From NCBI RefSeq assembly GCF_001870675.1, contig NZ_MEHT01000046.1, forward strand, positions 1 through 64,000: DNA of 64,000 nucleotides, in the 5' to 3' direction. The stretch is from Roseinatronobacter thiooxidans. GTDB lineage: Bacteria > Pseudomonadota > Alphaproteobacteria > Rhodobacterales > Rhodobacteraceae. The position numbers and the translations under genes were made by a program. The notes beneath the pieces are model-generated. The model was not told where the DNA came from and made no database searches. It was given only the letters and a program-made list of their open reading frames with translations. How positions within the stretch are numbered: the stretch's first letter is position 1; the number at the start of each line of letters is the position of its first letter. Positions 24,688 to 33,522 of the stretch are shown here, in pieces.

Positions 24688-26010
24688 ATGGACGAACGAC
24701 ATCTGGACCCGAAGAAGAACCGCAAACAATGGTCATCCGAGCCGGCCTTTGTCTTTTCCATGGCCGCCGCCGCAGTGGGGTTGGGGAATCTGTGGCGGTT
24801 TCCCTATATGGTGGGCGAAAACGGCGGCGCTGCGTTTATCGTGGCCTATCTGCTGGCGCTGGTTGTGGTGGCCATGCCGATCATGATGCTGGAAGTGGCG
24901 GCAGGGCGTTTGCGGCAGGGGTCTGTTGTCACAACCTATCGCGGGGCCACGCGGCTGGGTGTTGTCTATGGCTGGGCGGTTGTGGTGCTGACCATTGTGA
25001 TCACCAGCTATTATCTGGTCATCACCGGATGGACGCTGGGATATGCGGTTGATGCGCTGCGTCTGGAATTGCAGGATTTCGATGACTTCACCGCAGGCTA
25101 TAATTCTGTCTGGTATTTCCTGATTGTCACCACCCTTGCGGGGCTTGTGCTGCTGCGCGGGGTGCGCGCGATCGAGGCATTGTCCAAGCTGCTGATGCCG
25201 TTATTGGTGCTGATGATTGCCGCGCTGGTGGGCGTGGCCGCCACCATGCCCGGCTGGTCAGAGGCGGTGGCCTTCATGACAACATGGGACGCAGCCGCCC
25301 TGCGCGCGCCGGAATTGTGGTTCTTCGCTTTCGGGCAGGCGTTTTACACGCTGGCGATTGGTCAGGGCTATCTGGTCACCTATGGCAGCTATATCCCGCG
25401 CAAGACCAATGTGCCGCGCGCAACCCTGATTGTTGCTGCAACAGAAACGACAATCGCGCTGATGGCGGGCTGGATGATCTTTCCCTTCGTGTTTTCCTAC
25501 GGGATGGACCCCGGCGCAGGCAGCGAGCTGGCCTTCTCGACCCTGCCGCGCGTGTTTGAGGAGATGGAGATTGGCATCTGGCTGGCGATTGCCTTTTTCG
25601 GCATGTTCTTTGCGGCCGCTTTTTCCATTTGTCTGGCAGGGCTTAAGGTGATTGTCGCGGCCTTTGCCGAAGAATTGCGCCTGTCCAATGCGCGCGCGGT
25701 GGGGCTGACTGCGGCGCTGATGTTCGGGCTTGGCCTGCCCTCGGCGCTAAGTTTCAGCCCCGTACAACTGACTGTGGCAGGCATGCCGTTTCTGGATTTT
25801 CTGGACCAGTTCGGCGGCACGAATGTCATCATTGCCTCTGGCATCATCGGGGCGGGGCTGTTGTGCTGGGTGCTGCCGCCATCGCGCGTGGTCTATGCGC
25901 TGGGGGCCAAAAGCCGCTGGTGGTCATGGCGTATCTTCATTGTCGGGCGCAGCCTGCCCTTCGCGGCAGTTGCGTTTCTTGTCTGGCGACTGGTATCAGG
26001 GACAGAGTGA
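24688..26010 (+). CDS. Sodium-dependent transporter, NSS/SNF family
   Basis: 440 residues, about 11-12 membrane segments. The NSS signature FSMAAAAVGLGNLWRFPYMV, followed by GENGGAAFIVAYL, forms the first helix and Na+/substrate site. Further segments are FAFGQAFYTLAIGQGYLVTY and SICLAGLKVIVAAFAEEL. Bacterial NSS members take up amino acids with sodium; the substrate here is unknown. It is followed 15 bases later by a thioesterase gene and then ilvA, so an amino-acid-related operon is plausible. Confidence 0.92.
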   Translation: MDERHLDPKKNRKQWSSEPAFVFSMAAAAVGLGNLWRFPYMVGENGGAAFIVAYLLALVVVAMPIMMLEVAAGRLRQGSVVTTYRGATRLGVVYGWAVVVLTIVITSYYLVITGWTLGYAVDALRLELQDFDDFTAGYNSVWYFLIVTTLAGLVLLRGVRAIEALSKLLMPLLVLMIAALVGVAATMPGWSEAVAFMTTWDAAALRAPELWFFAFGQAFYTLAIGQGYLVTYGSYIPRKTNVPRATLIVAATETTIALMAGWMIFPFVFSYGMDPGAGSELAFSTLPRVFEEMEIGIWLAIAFFGMFFAAAFSICLAGLKVIVAAFAEELRLSNARAVGLTAALMFGLGLPSALSFSPVQLTVAGMPFLDFLDQFGGTNVIIASGIIGAGLLCWVLPPSRVVYALGAKSRWWSWRIFIVGRSLPFAAVAFLVWRLVSGTE

Positions 26011-26025
26011 ACAGGGGATAGCGCC

Positions 26026-26451
26026 ATGAGCAAGCGGCTGGAGCTTTTGCGCGGGGTGGTGCACCCGTGGCACCACGACCATTTCGGGCATATGAATGTG
26101 CGCCATTACGCGCCGTTTTTCGACGATGCGACCTATCACTTATGGACGCGACTGGGGCTGGCCTACCGCGAGATGCTGGCCAATCATGGGGTGCATCTGG
26201 TCACAGCGCAGGCGACCACGCGCTTTGTGCAGGAATTGCAAGCAGGCGATCTGATCGTGATTGATGGCAGTGTCGAGGGGCTGGGCACCAAAAGCTGCAC
26301 CTTTCATTTGCGCATGCTGCATGCCGATACAGGCGCGCTGCACGCAACATATGATCTGGTCGAGGTGTTTTTCGACCCCAAGACCCGGACATCCGCACCT
26401 ATGCCGCAGGCGATCCGGTTGCAGCTTGAAACCTGGGTGGCCGCGACATGA
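26026..26451 (+). CDS. Acyl-CoA thioesterase (4HBT hot-dog fold)
   Basis: 141 residues of a single hot-dog domain. HPWHHDHFGHMNVRHYAPFF carries the Asp-x-x-Gly-His-x-N motif of the 4-hydroxybenzoyl-CoA thioesterase/YbgC group, with the Asp as catalytic residue. The rest of the fold follows (FVQELQAGDLIVIDGSVEGL ... YDLVEVFFDPKTRTSAPMP). It would hydrolyse an acyl-CoA in the cytoplasm; the acyl group is unknown. It overlaps ilvA by 4 bases (ATGA), so translation is coupled. Confidence 0.88.
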   Translation: MSKRLELLRGVVHPWHHDHFGHMNVRHYAPFFDDATYHLWTRLGLAYREMLANHGVHLVTAQATTRFVQELQAGDLIVIDGSVEGLGTKSCTFHLRMLHADTGALHATYDLVEVFFDPKTRTSAPMPQAIRLQLETWVAAT

Positions 26452-27695
26452 GCGAATTTGCCAAAGCCGCGCGCGCTGCCACTGCCGCGATGCGCGATGT
26501 GTTCGAGGCCACGCCACTGGCCCGCAATGACCATTTGTCCAAGCGGTTTGGCGCGGATATCTGGCTGAAACGCGAAGACCTTAGCCCGGTGCGCAGCTAC
26601 AAGATACGCGGTGCGTTCAATGCCATGCGCAAGCGCCTTGCCACCCATCCCGGCCAGCGCCATTTTGTCTGTGCCAGTGCAGGCAACCATGCGCAGGGCG
26701 TGGCCTTTGCCTGCCGGCATTTCGGGGTCAAGGGCACGATCTTCATGCCAGTGACCACGCCTGCGCAAAAGATCATGAAAACGCGCACCTTTGGCGGCAC
26801 TCATGTCGAGATTACGCTGGTGGGCGATATTTTCGACCAAGCCCTGACGGCGGCGCAGGCCTATTGTGCCGCGCAAGGCGCGCATTTCCTCTCGCCCTTC
26901 GATGATGATGACGTGATCGAGGGGCAGGCCAGCGTGGCCGTTGAAATGCTGGCGCAGCTGGGCCACGCGCCGGATATGGTGATCTTGCCTGTGGGCGGTG
27001 GCGGGCTGAGCGCGGGGGTCACGCGCTACATGTCCGACACCGGCACCACCACTGCACTGCGCTATGTCGAGCCGCTGGGCGGGGCCAGCCTGCAAGCGGC
27101 CCTGGGCGCGGGCGCGCCTGTCACGCTGGGCCAGCTGGACAGTTTTGTAGACGGTGCCTCGGTCGCGCGGATCGGCGCGCGCACCTTTCAGCACCTGCAC
27201 CAGATCAACCCCGACCACCTGCTGATCGCGCCGGAAAACCGCATTTGCGTCACCATGCTGGAAATGTTGAATGTCGAAGGAATTGTGCTGGAACCTGCGG
27301 GCGCGCTGTCGGTCGATGTGCTGCCTGCGCTTGCCGCGCAGATCGCAGGCAAAACCGTGGTTTGCCTGACTTCGGGCGGGAATTTTGATTTTGAGCGCCT
27401 GCCAGAGGTCAAGGAACGCGCGATGCGTCATATGGGCACCAAGAAATACCTGATGCTGCGCCTGCCGCAACGCCCGGGTGCCTTGCGCGATTTTCTGGAA
27501 ACGCTTGGCCCCGAAGATGACATTGCGCGGTTTGAATATCTGAAAAAAACCGCGCGCAATTTTGGCACAGTATTGATCGGGATTGAAACCATACGGCCCG
27601 AAAATTTCGACAGCCTGTTTGACCGCATGTCGGCGCAAGGGTTCAAATTTACCGATATCACCGATGATGAGGTGATCGCGGGGTTTGTGATCTAG
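26448..27695 (+). CDS. ilvA: Threonine ammonia-lyase
   Basis: 415 residues. PLP binds the Lys of SPVRSYKIRGAFNAMRKRL; SAGNHAQG and VGGGGLSAG contact the cofactor phosphate. The C-terminal ~80 residues (YLMLRLPQRPGALRDFLETL ... IGIETIRPENFDSLFDRM) form one ACT-like regulatory domain, the short biosynthetic layout. The enzyme makes 2-oxobutanoate for isoleucine. It overlaps the thioesterase gene and ends 14 bases before the convergent Hpt gene. Confidence 0.93.
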   Translation: MSEFAKAARAATAAMRDVFEATPLARNDHLSKRFGADIWLKREDLSPVRSYKIRGAFNAMRKRLATHPGQRHFVCASAGNHAQGVAFACRHFGVKGTIFMPVTTPAQKIMKTRTFGGTHVEITLVGDIFDQALTAAQAYCAAQGAHFLSPFDDDDVIEGQASVAVEMLAQLGHAPDMVILPVGGGGLSAGVTRYMSDTGTTTALRYVEPLGGASLQAALGAGAPVTLGQLDSFVDGASVARIGARTFQHLHQINPDHLLIAPENRICVTMLEMLNVEGIVLEPAGALSVDVLPALAAQIAGKTVVCLTSGGNFDFERLPEVKERAMRHMGTKKYLMLRLPQRPGALRDFLETLGPEDDIARFEYLKKTARNFGTVLIGIETIRPENFDSLFDRMSAQGFKFTDITDDEVIAGFVI

Positions 27696-27708
27696 GGCGC
27701 GGTTTTTT

Positions 27709-28050
27709 TCATTGCCGGATTGCATCTGTCTTCTCCCGCCACTCGCGTTCAAACTGGGTGCAGGCTGGCGGGAACAGCGCCAGAACCTGTTCTTTCTCTT
27801 GGCGGAAATCCGTGCCGCGCGTGGCGTTCTCCTCACCTGCCGATGTCAGCGCGGCCATGTCCAGAAAGCCCAGATTCAGCGCCGCCCCTTTCAGGAAATG
27901 AAACGCCAGCCGGTGCGCATCAGGCGTGTCGGCCATGGCCAGCCGCGCAAGCCCGTCTTGCACCTCTGCCATGAACAGCGCGACCACTTCGGCGAACTCT
28001 TCTTCGCCGAAATCTGCGCAAAGGCCCGCGACATGCGCCCAGTCAATCAT
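27709..28050 (-). CDS. Hpt (histidine phosphotransfer) domain protein
   Basis: 113 residues from ATG 28050 (MIDWAHVAGLCADFGEEEFA), with AAAGGA upstream. One four-helix Hpt domain; the phospho-acceptor is the His in DAHRLAFHFLKGAALNLGF (HxxKG motif). It is divergent from the receiver/phosphatase gene 169 bases away, the expected arrangement for a small phosphorelay in which Hpt passes phosphate to the receiver. The open frame upstream of 28050 is not conserved-looking. Confidence 0.82.
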   Translation of the reverse strand: MIDWAHVAGLCADFGEEEFAEVVALFMAEVQDGLARLAMADTPDAHRLAFHFLKGAALNLGFLDMAALTSAGEENATRGTDFRQEKEQVLALFPPACTQFEREWREKTDAIRQ

Positions 28051-28219
28051 TCTCCGTCCTTTCTGCCAATTCCCTGCAAAATGCCATGTAACTGCTAAGA
28101 TTCCGTTACCTGCCACGCGCCTGTGACAAAGCCCTGCACCTTTACTGTTACTTAAGAAAACTCTGCGAGACCTGTGTGCGACAGAGTGTAACTGGTTCAT
28201 AATTTACGGGTTCAAACGC

Positions 28220-29512
28220 GTGCCGCACAAAGTGACGAAACCAACAATCAGGCCCGATGCGCAAAAAGTCGCGCTGATCGTCGATGACAGTCGCGCGCAG
28301 CGTCTGATCTTTGCCAAACATCTGCAAGGGTGGGGGTACCGGACGCATGAGGCCGGGTCCGGCCTGCACGCGCTGGAGGCATGCAGCACACAGCATTTCG
28401 ACCTGATTCTGTCGGACTGGATGATGCCGGAAATGGACGGGCTGGAATTCTGCCGCGCCTTTCGTGCCATGCAGGGGGACCGCTACAGCTATTTCATTTT
28501 GCTGACCTCGAAAAATGACAAGACCGCTGTGGCCGAGGGGCTGGATGTCGGCGCAGATGATTTTCTGCCCAAGCCGGTTTCCCCTGTGGAATTGCGCGCG
28601 CGAATCACTGCAGGCGAACGCTTGCTGGCGATGGAGCGAGAGGTGCGCGCCGCGCTTGAAGAGTTGCAAAACCTGTATGATGCCCTTGACCGTGACCTGA
28701 TGGAAGCGCGCAGGCTGCAACAATCCCTGATCCGCAAGCGCCAGCACAATTTTGAAGGCAACACGCTGTCGTTGTTGCTGCAATCCTCGGGGCATGTCGG
28801 GGGGGATATGGTTGGCACATTCATCATCTCGACCGCGCGGATCGGGGTTTATGCCATAGATGTCTCGGGGCACGGGGTGGCCGCCGCCATGCTGGGCGCG
28901 CGGGTGGCGGGGCTGTTCTCTGGCGGCGAGCATCATCAGAATATCGTGCTGATCCGTGATCCGGGCACCGGCAAACCCCGCGCGGGCGCCCCGCATGAGG
29001 TCGCCGCGCGGATTAATGACCTGATGCTGGAGGAGTTTGACACAGAAACCTACCTTACAGTTGTTTATGCCGATATTGACCTGCGCACCGGCAGGTTACG
29101 GCTGGTTCAGGCGGGCCACCCGCATCCTGTCATCCAGCGCGCCGATGGCCGGATAGAGTATATCGGCGAAGGCGGCCTGCCCATCGGGCTGATCCCCAAT
29201 GCAAGTTTCGCCACAATAGAGGCGCAGTTGATGCCCGGGGACAGGTTGCTTTTGTATAGCGATGGCATAACCGAATGCACCAATCAGCATGCCGAGGAAT
29301 TTGGCGAGGAGGGTTTGAAAACTGCGCTGGCGAAGCTGGCGCATCTCAAAGGTGTGGAATTTGTTGACGCCCTGAAATGGGAGTTGCTGCACTGGTCGGG
29401 AAAAGACGAGTTCGAGGATGATGTCTCGGGCGCGTTGTTTGAATTCAATCACGCCATGCAGGCACCGAACGCGCCACCGCGCTATTATCGGGGGGTGCCG
29501 GTCGAGACGTGA
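28220..29512 (+). CDS. Receiver-PP2C (RsbU-like) serine phosphatase
   Basis: 430 residues. The receiver domain (about 15-140) has D22-D23, phospho-acceptor D66 (LILSDWMMPEMDGLEF) and the LTSKND and PKPV switch positions. A short coiled linker (REVRAALEELQNLYDALDRD) leads to a PP2C-like SpoIIE phosphatase domain (about 190-415). Metal-site acidic residues occur in GHVGGDMVGTF, AIDVSGHGVAAAML and LLLYSDGITECTN. Such proteins control anti-sigma-antagonists; none is encoded nearby. The Hpt protein divergent from it is the likely phosphate donor. Confidence 0.9.
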   Translation: MPHKVTKPTIRPDAQKVALIVDDSRAQRLIFAKHLQGWGYRTHEAGSGLHALEACSTQHFDLILSDWMMPEMDGLEFCRAFRAMQGDRYSYFILLTSKNDKTAVAEGLDVGADDFLPKPVSPVELRARITAGERLLAMEREVRAALEELQNLYDALDRDLMEARRLQQSLIRKRQHNFEGNTLSLLLQSSGHVGGDMVGTFIISTARIGVYAIDVSGHGVAAAMLGARVAGLFSGGEHHQNIVLIRDPGTGKPRAGAPHEVAARINDLMLEEFDTETYLTVVYADIDLRTGRLRLVQAGHPHPVIQRADGRIEYIGEGGLPIGLIPNASFATIEAQLMPGDRLLLYSDGITECTNQHAEEFGEEGLKTALAKLAHLKGVEFVDALKWELLHWSGKDEFEDDVSGALFEFNHAMQAPNAPPRYYRGVPVET

Positions 29513-29689
29513 CGCACTGGCAGCGCAGTGCAAGGCGTTGGTGACACAAACATGCAGGCACATAGGACGATGCAAAGCGCGCAAGTGGCAAAACCCCTTG
29601 CACCGGACATGGCGCGCAGCTGTGCTGTGCTGTGCAAATGATCGCCGCACGGTGGCGGCCGCCTTGGTCCGTATGCCGCGCGGGCCGTG
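29513..29689. other. Intergenic, no gene seen
   Basis: 177 bases between the phosphatase stop and the minisatellite. CTGCGCAGCTGTGCTGTGC-like short direct repeats occur, but nothing coding or clearly structured was identified. Confidence 0.4.
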
Positions 29690-30720
29690 AGCACTCGGCT
29701 GCCTGTCTGGCGCGCGGGCTATGGGCACTGGCCTGCCTTTATTTCATACGGACGATAAGCGCTGGCGTAACCACGCTTTGTGCGGACCACAGGCTCGGAC
29801 CCCTGTATATGGCGGAAGCCATCGGCGCTGGCCTGCCCATATGCAGCGCGCGTTATGGGCGGTGGCTGGCCCCCGTATGTTGCGCATGCCATAGGCGTTG
29901 GTCAGACCAAATGCCGCGCGGGCCGTTGGATCGGCCCCCTGTATATGGCGGCAGCTATAGGTACTGGCCTGCCCATATGCAGCGCGGTTTATGGGCGATG
30001 GCTTTCCCCATAAGTTGCGCAGGCCATAGGCATTGGACAGACCAAATGCCGCGCGGCCGTTGGATCGGCCCCCGATAGGCGGCGCGGGCCATGAGCCTCC
30101 GCCCAAAATGTCGCGCGGGCCATAGGCTCTGGCCTAACCATATCTCATGCGGGCCATAGGCCCTGCCCCCATCCCTATAGCAGCGCGGCGCATGGGCGCT
30201 GGCCTGTCAGCATGTCACAAGGGCCATGGGCACCGGCCTGCTCGTATTTCGCCCGGTTCATAGGCTCTGGCACCCATATGCTGGGCGTATCATAACTGCT
30301 GGTCTGCCCATATTCCGCACAGCCCATAGGCTCTGGGCCACCCTTATGCTGCGCGGGCCATTGGCCCTGCCCCATCCCTATAGCAGCGCGGCGCATAGGC
30401 GCTGGCCTGTCAGCATGTCACAAGGGCCATGGGCACCGGCCTGCTAGTATTTCGCCCGGTTCATAGGCTCTGGCACCCATGTGCTGGGCGTATCATAACT
30501 GCTGGTCTGCCCATATTCTGCACAGCCCATAGGCTCTGGCCTAACCATATCTCATGCGGGCCATTGGCCCTGCCCCATCCCTATAGCAGCGCGGCGCATG
30601 GGCGCTGGCCTGTCAGCATGTCACAAGGGCCATCGGCGGGCGCACCCATATGCCGCGCGGCCCCAAAGCGCTTGGTCTGACCAGACACACCACAGGCCGT
30701 GGCACGTCAGGCACCCGATC
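29690..30720. repeat. Degenerate ~33.7-bp minisatellite, about 30 units
   Basis: About 30 head-to-tail imperfect units with rough consensus GCGCGGGCCATAGGC, any base, CTGGCCTGCCCATATGC. Successive cores lie 31-36 bases apart (mean 33.7 from 29721 to 30699). Higher-order copies exist: a four-unit ~136-bp block (29821, 29957) and a six-unit 203-bp block (30192, 30395, and part of 30598) that is nearly identical. Many units contain the dyad GGCCA-N7-TGGCC and end near the palindrome CATATG. Unit lengths are mostly not multiples of three, so no frame survives. Function unknown. Confidence 0.9.
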
Positions 30721-30803
30721 ACACTTGGCCCTTGGGCGGAACTTCCTATATGGAGGGGCCAGACATGCGGCAAACCCTGCCTGCCAAGACAAGGAATAGT
30801 TTT

Positions 30804-31751
30804 ATGAGCTTCGGCGCACAGATCGCCTGGGATGATACCGTCCTGCCATTCCAGCTGGATCGCAGCGATATTCGCGGGCGGGTCGCGCGGCTGGATACCG
30901 CGCTGGAACGCGTGCTTGCCCGCCACACATATCCGCCTGCGGTCGAGGCTCTGGTGGCCGAAGCCGCCCTTCTGACCGCGATGATCGGCCAGACAATCAA
31001 ACTGCGCTGGCGTTTGTCGGTGCAAGTGCGTGGCAGCGGCCCGATCCGGCTGATCGCCACCGATTACTACGCCCCCACCGAGGACGGCGCGCCTGCGCGC
31101 ATCCGCGCCTATGCCAGTTACGACAAGGACCGCGTGGCCCCCGATGGCCCCGCATTCGAGCAGATCGGCAAGGGCTATTTCGCCATTCTCATCGATCAAG
31201 GCCCCGATATGACGCCTTATCAGGGCATCACGCCGATTGCAGGCACCTCGCTTTCCGATTGCGCCGAGGCGTATTTCGACCAGTCCGAGCAATTGCCAAC
31301 GCGGTTCGAGTTAAGCTTCGGGCGCACTATTCTGCCCGGCCAGCCCGAAAAATGGCGCGCGGGCGGGGTGATGCTGCAACATATGCCGCAAGCCTCGGGC
31401 ACCAGCCCGCGCGCAGCAGAGGGCATTGCAGAAGACTGGTCGCGCGCCAATCTGCTGCTGGACACGGTCGAGGAGCTGGAACTTGTCGGCCCCAATGTGC
31501 AGCCGCCCGAATTGCTGTTGCGCCTGTTCCATGAAGAAGCGCCGCGCGTCTTTGACCCGCAAGCGGTGCATTTCGGCTGTTCGTGTTCCGAAGACAAGGT
31601 CCGCCAAAGCCTGTCGATCTATTCGGCCAAGGACATTTCCACCATGACCACCCCCGAAGGCACAGTTACCGCAGATTGCCAGTTCTGCGGCGCACATTAC
31701 ATCATGGACCCTGTCACTCTGGGCTTCGAGGCCCGAGGCAATGACGATTGA
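30804..31751 (+). CDS. hslO: Hsp33 redox-regulated chaperone
   Basis: 315 residues from ATG 30804 (MSFGAQIAWDDTVLPFQLDR), after AAGGA at the usual distance; a longer frame to 30699 runs into the minisatellite and is unlikely. The C-terminal zinc switch has CSC (HFGCSCSED) and CQFC (ADCQFCGAHY). On oxidation the four Cys release zinc and the protein holds unfolded proteins. It overlaps the Nudix gene by 11 bases and starts the hslO-nudix-cca operon. Confidence 0.94.
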   Translation: MSFGAQIAWDDTVLPFQLDRSDIRGRVARLDTALERVLARHTYPPAVEALVAEAALLTAMIGQTIKLRWRLSVQVRGSGPIRLIATDYYAPTEDGAPARIRAYASYDKDRVAPDGPAFEQIGKGYFAILIDQGPDMTPYQGITPIAGTSLSDCAEAYFDQSEQLPTRFELSFGRTILPGQPEKWRAGGVMLQHMPQASGTSPRAAEGIAEDWSRANLLLDTVEELELVGPNVQPPELLLRLFHEEAPRVFDPQAVHFGCSCSEDKVRQSLSIYSAKDISTMTTPEGTVTADCQFCGAHYIMDPVTLGFEARGNDD

Positions 31752-32346
31752 CCCCATCGAAAACCTGCGCGCGGCGCTTGCGAAACCTTGGCAAGAGTCG
31801 AGTGATTTCGACCTGAACCCCGGGTTTGTGCTGCCGGAAAACCGCGTGTTGCGGCCTGCGGCAGTGCTGGTGGGGGTGTCGCGCACGCCTGATGGCCCGC
31901 GTCTGGTGCTGACCAAGCGCGCCTCGCATCTGCGCAATCACCCCGGCCAGATCGCCTTTCCCGGCGGGCGGCAGGACAAGGGCGATGCGGATCTTGTCGC
32001 CACCGCCTTGCGCGAGGCGGAAGAAGAAATCGGCCTTCCGCGCGATGCGGTGCAAGTATTCGGCGCGCTGCCTGCGCATGAAACCGTGACCGGCTTCATG
32101 GTCACCCCCATTCTGGCCGAGATCACGCGCGACTTCACCCCGCGCCCCGACCCCGGCGAAGTGGCCGAGATATTTGCAGCCCCCCTTGCCCATGTCACCG
32201 ACCCTGCCCGCTTTCGGGTGGAACGGCGGATCTGGCGCGGCACTTGGCGCAATTACTACATTGTGCCTTGGGGGCCGTATTACATTTGGGGGGCGACAGC
32301 GCGCATTCTGCGCGGGCTGGCCGAAAGGACAGGGCCATGCAGATAG
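31741..32346 (+). CDS. Nudix CoA pyrophosphatase-like hydrolase
   Basis: 201 residues. The Nudix region is SHLRNHPGQIAFPGGRQDKG followed by REAEEEIGL, with the UPF0035-like LTKRASHLRNHPGQIAFPGG that marks CoA-diphosphatases (NudL/YeaB group). It probably cleaves CoA or derivatives to phosphopantetheine and adenosine 3',5'-bisphosphate. It overlaps hslO at the front and the cca gene by 10 bases at the end. Confidence 0.9.
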   Translation: MTIDPIENLRAALAKPWQESSDFDLNPGFVLPENRVLRPAAVLVGVSRTPDGPRLVLTKRASHLRNHPGQIAFPGGRQDKGDADLVATALREAEEEIGLPRDAVQVFGALPAHETVTGFMVTPILAEITRDFTPRPDPGEVAEIFAAPLAHVTDPARFRVERRIWRGTWRNYYIVPWGPYYIWGATARILRGLAERTGPCR

Positions 32347-33470
32347 CGGGCGCATGGCTGCACGCCCCCGCAACCCAACAGGTGATGCGCCTGATCGCAG
32401 ATGCAGGGCATCAGGCGCTGGTCGTGGGCGGGTGCGTGCGCAATGCGCTGATGGGCGTGCCGGTGACGGATATCGACATCGCAACCGATGCGCGGCCCGA
32501 AATGGTCATGGCACTCGCCGAGAGGGCCGGATTGCGGGCGGTGCCAACGGGCATAGAGCATGGCACTGTCACCTTGGTACTCGCGGGGCAAGGGTTCGAG
32601 GTGACGACCTTCCGGCGCGATGTGGAAACCCATGGCCGCCATGCCACTGTCGCCTTTTCCAGTGATCTGGCAGAAGATGCCGCGCGGCGCGATTTCACCA
32701 TGAACGCGCTTTATGCGCGCGCAGATGGTACTGTGCTGGACCCGCTGGGGGGCTTGCCTGATCTGCAGGCGCGGCGGGTGCGGTTTGTGGGCGATGCGGG
32801 CGCGCGTATCCGCGAAGATTACCTGCGCATTCTGCGGTTTTTCCGCTTTCACGCGCAATATGGCGATGCCGCGCAAGGGTTGGATGCCGATGCACTGGCG
32901 GCGTGTGCGGCAGGGGTTGACGGGCTGGCGCGCCTCTCGCCCGAGCGGATCGGGGCGGAGATGCGAAAACTGCTTTCTGCCCCAGACCCTGCCCCTGCAG
33001 TCTGTGCCATGGCGCAATGCGGCGCGCTGGTGCATGTGCTGCCCGGCGCGCAGGCAGAGGGGCTGGCGGTGCTTGTGCATCTGGAAGACGGCATTGGCCC
33101 CGACTGGCTGCGGCGTTTGCTGGTGCTGGGCGGGCAGGCAGGCCATCTACGCCTGACCCGGCGCGAGGGGCGTGATATGGACAAGATGCGCGCGGCCCTG
33201 TCCGCGATGGTGCCTGCGGGTGAAATGGCCTATCGCATGGGCGCGGGGCTTGCACGCAATGTCGTGCTGGCGCGCGCGGCCTTGTTTGAAACACCCCTGC
33301 CGCCCGATTGGCAGGCTTGCATCGCGCGTGGGGCGGCGGCCCGATTCCCACTGCGCGCACAGGATTTGCCGCATCTGCAAGGGCCTGAGCTGGGCGCAGG
33401 GTTGCGCAGGCTGGAGGAGCGTTGGATCGCGTCGAATTTCAGCATGAGCAAGGCAGACTTGCTGGCCTGA
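32337..33470 (+). CDS. cca: CCA tRNA nucleotidyltransferase / poly(A)-polymerase family
   Basis: 377 residues from ATG 32337. The class II nucleotidyltransferase head has ALVVGGCVRNALMGVPVTDI and DIATDARP, with the metal-binding DxD pair, and RRDFTMNALYA plus LDPLGG further on. RNA-binding helices follow (RIREDYLRILRFFRFHAQYG). It adds or repairs the 3' CCA of tRNAs. Typical third gene after hslO and the Nudix gene in Rhodobacteraceae. Confidence 0.92.
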   Translation: MQIAGAWLHAPATQQVMRLIADAGHQALVVGGCVRNALMGVPVTDIDIATDARPEMVMALAERAGLRAVPTGIEHGTVTLVLAGQGFEVTTFRRDVETHGRHATVAFSSDLAEDAARRDFTMNALYARADGTVLDPLGGLPDLQARRVRFVGDAGARIREDYLRILRFFRFHAQYGDAAQGLDADALAACAAGVDGLARLSPERIGAEMRKLLSAPDPAPAVCAMAQCGALVHVLPGAQAEGLAVLVHLEDGIGPDWLRRLLVLGGQAGHLRLTRREGRDMDKMRAALSAMVPAGEMAYRMGAGLARNVVLARAALFETPLPPDWQACIARGAAARFPLRAQDLPHLQGPELGAGLRRLEERWIASNFSMSKADLLA

Positions 33471-33522
33471 CTGGCCTTTGGCCCGCGCCGCCCCTATATC
33501 TGGCATCAGGATCGGGGGCGAT

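Noticed and set aside
29744-30680. Open frames in the minisatellite as a repeat protein (11-residue AYGQASAYGPR-like units on the reverse strand)
   Set aside because: Unit lengths of 31-36 bases break the frame every few units and stops are frequent, so no frame covers the array.
29690-30720. CRISPR array
   Set aside because: Units are degenerate and contiguous over their whole length with no constant repeat plus unique spacers, and no cas genes are near.
30699-30803. Upstream start for Hsp33
   Set aside because: The added 35 residues derive from the edge of the repeat array and are absent from the family; ATG 30804 has a ribosome site.
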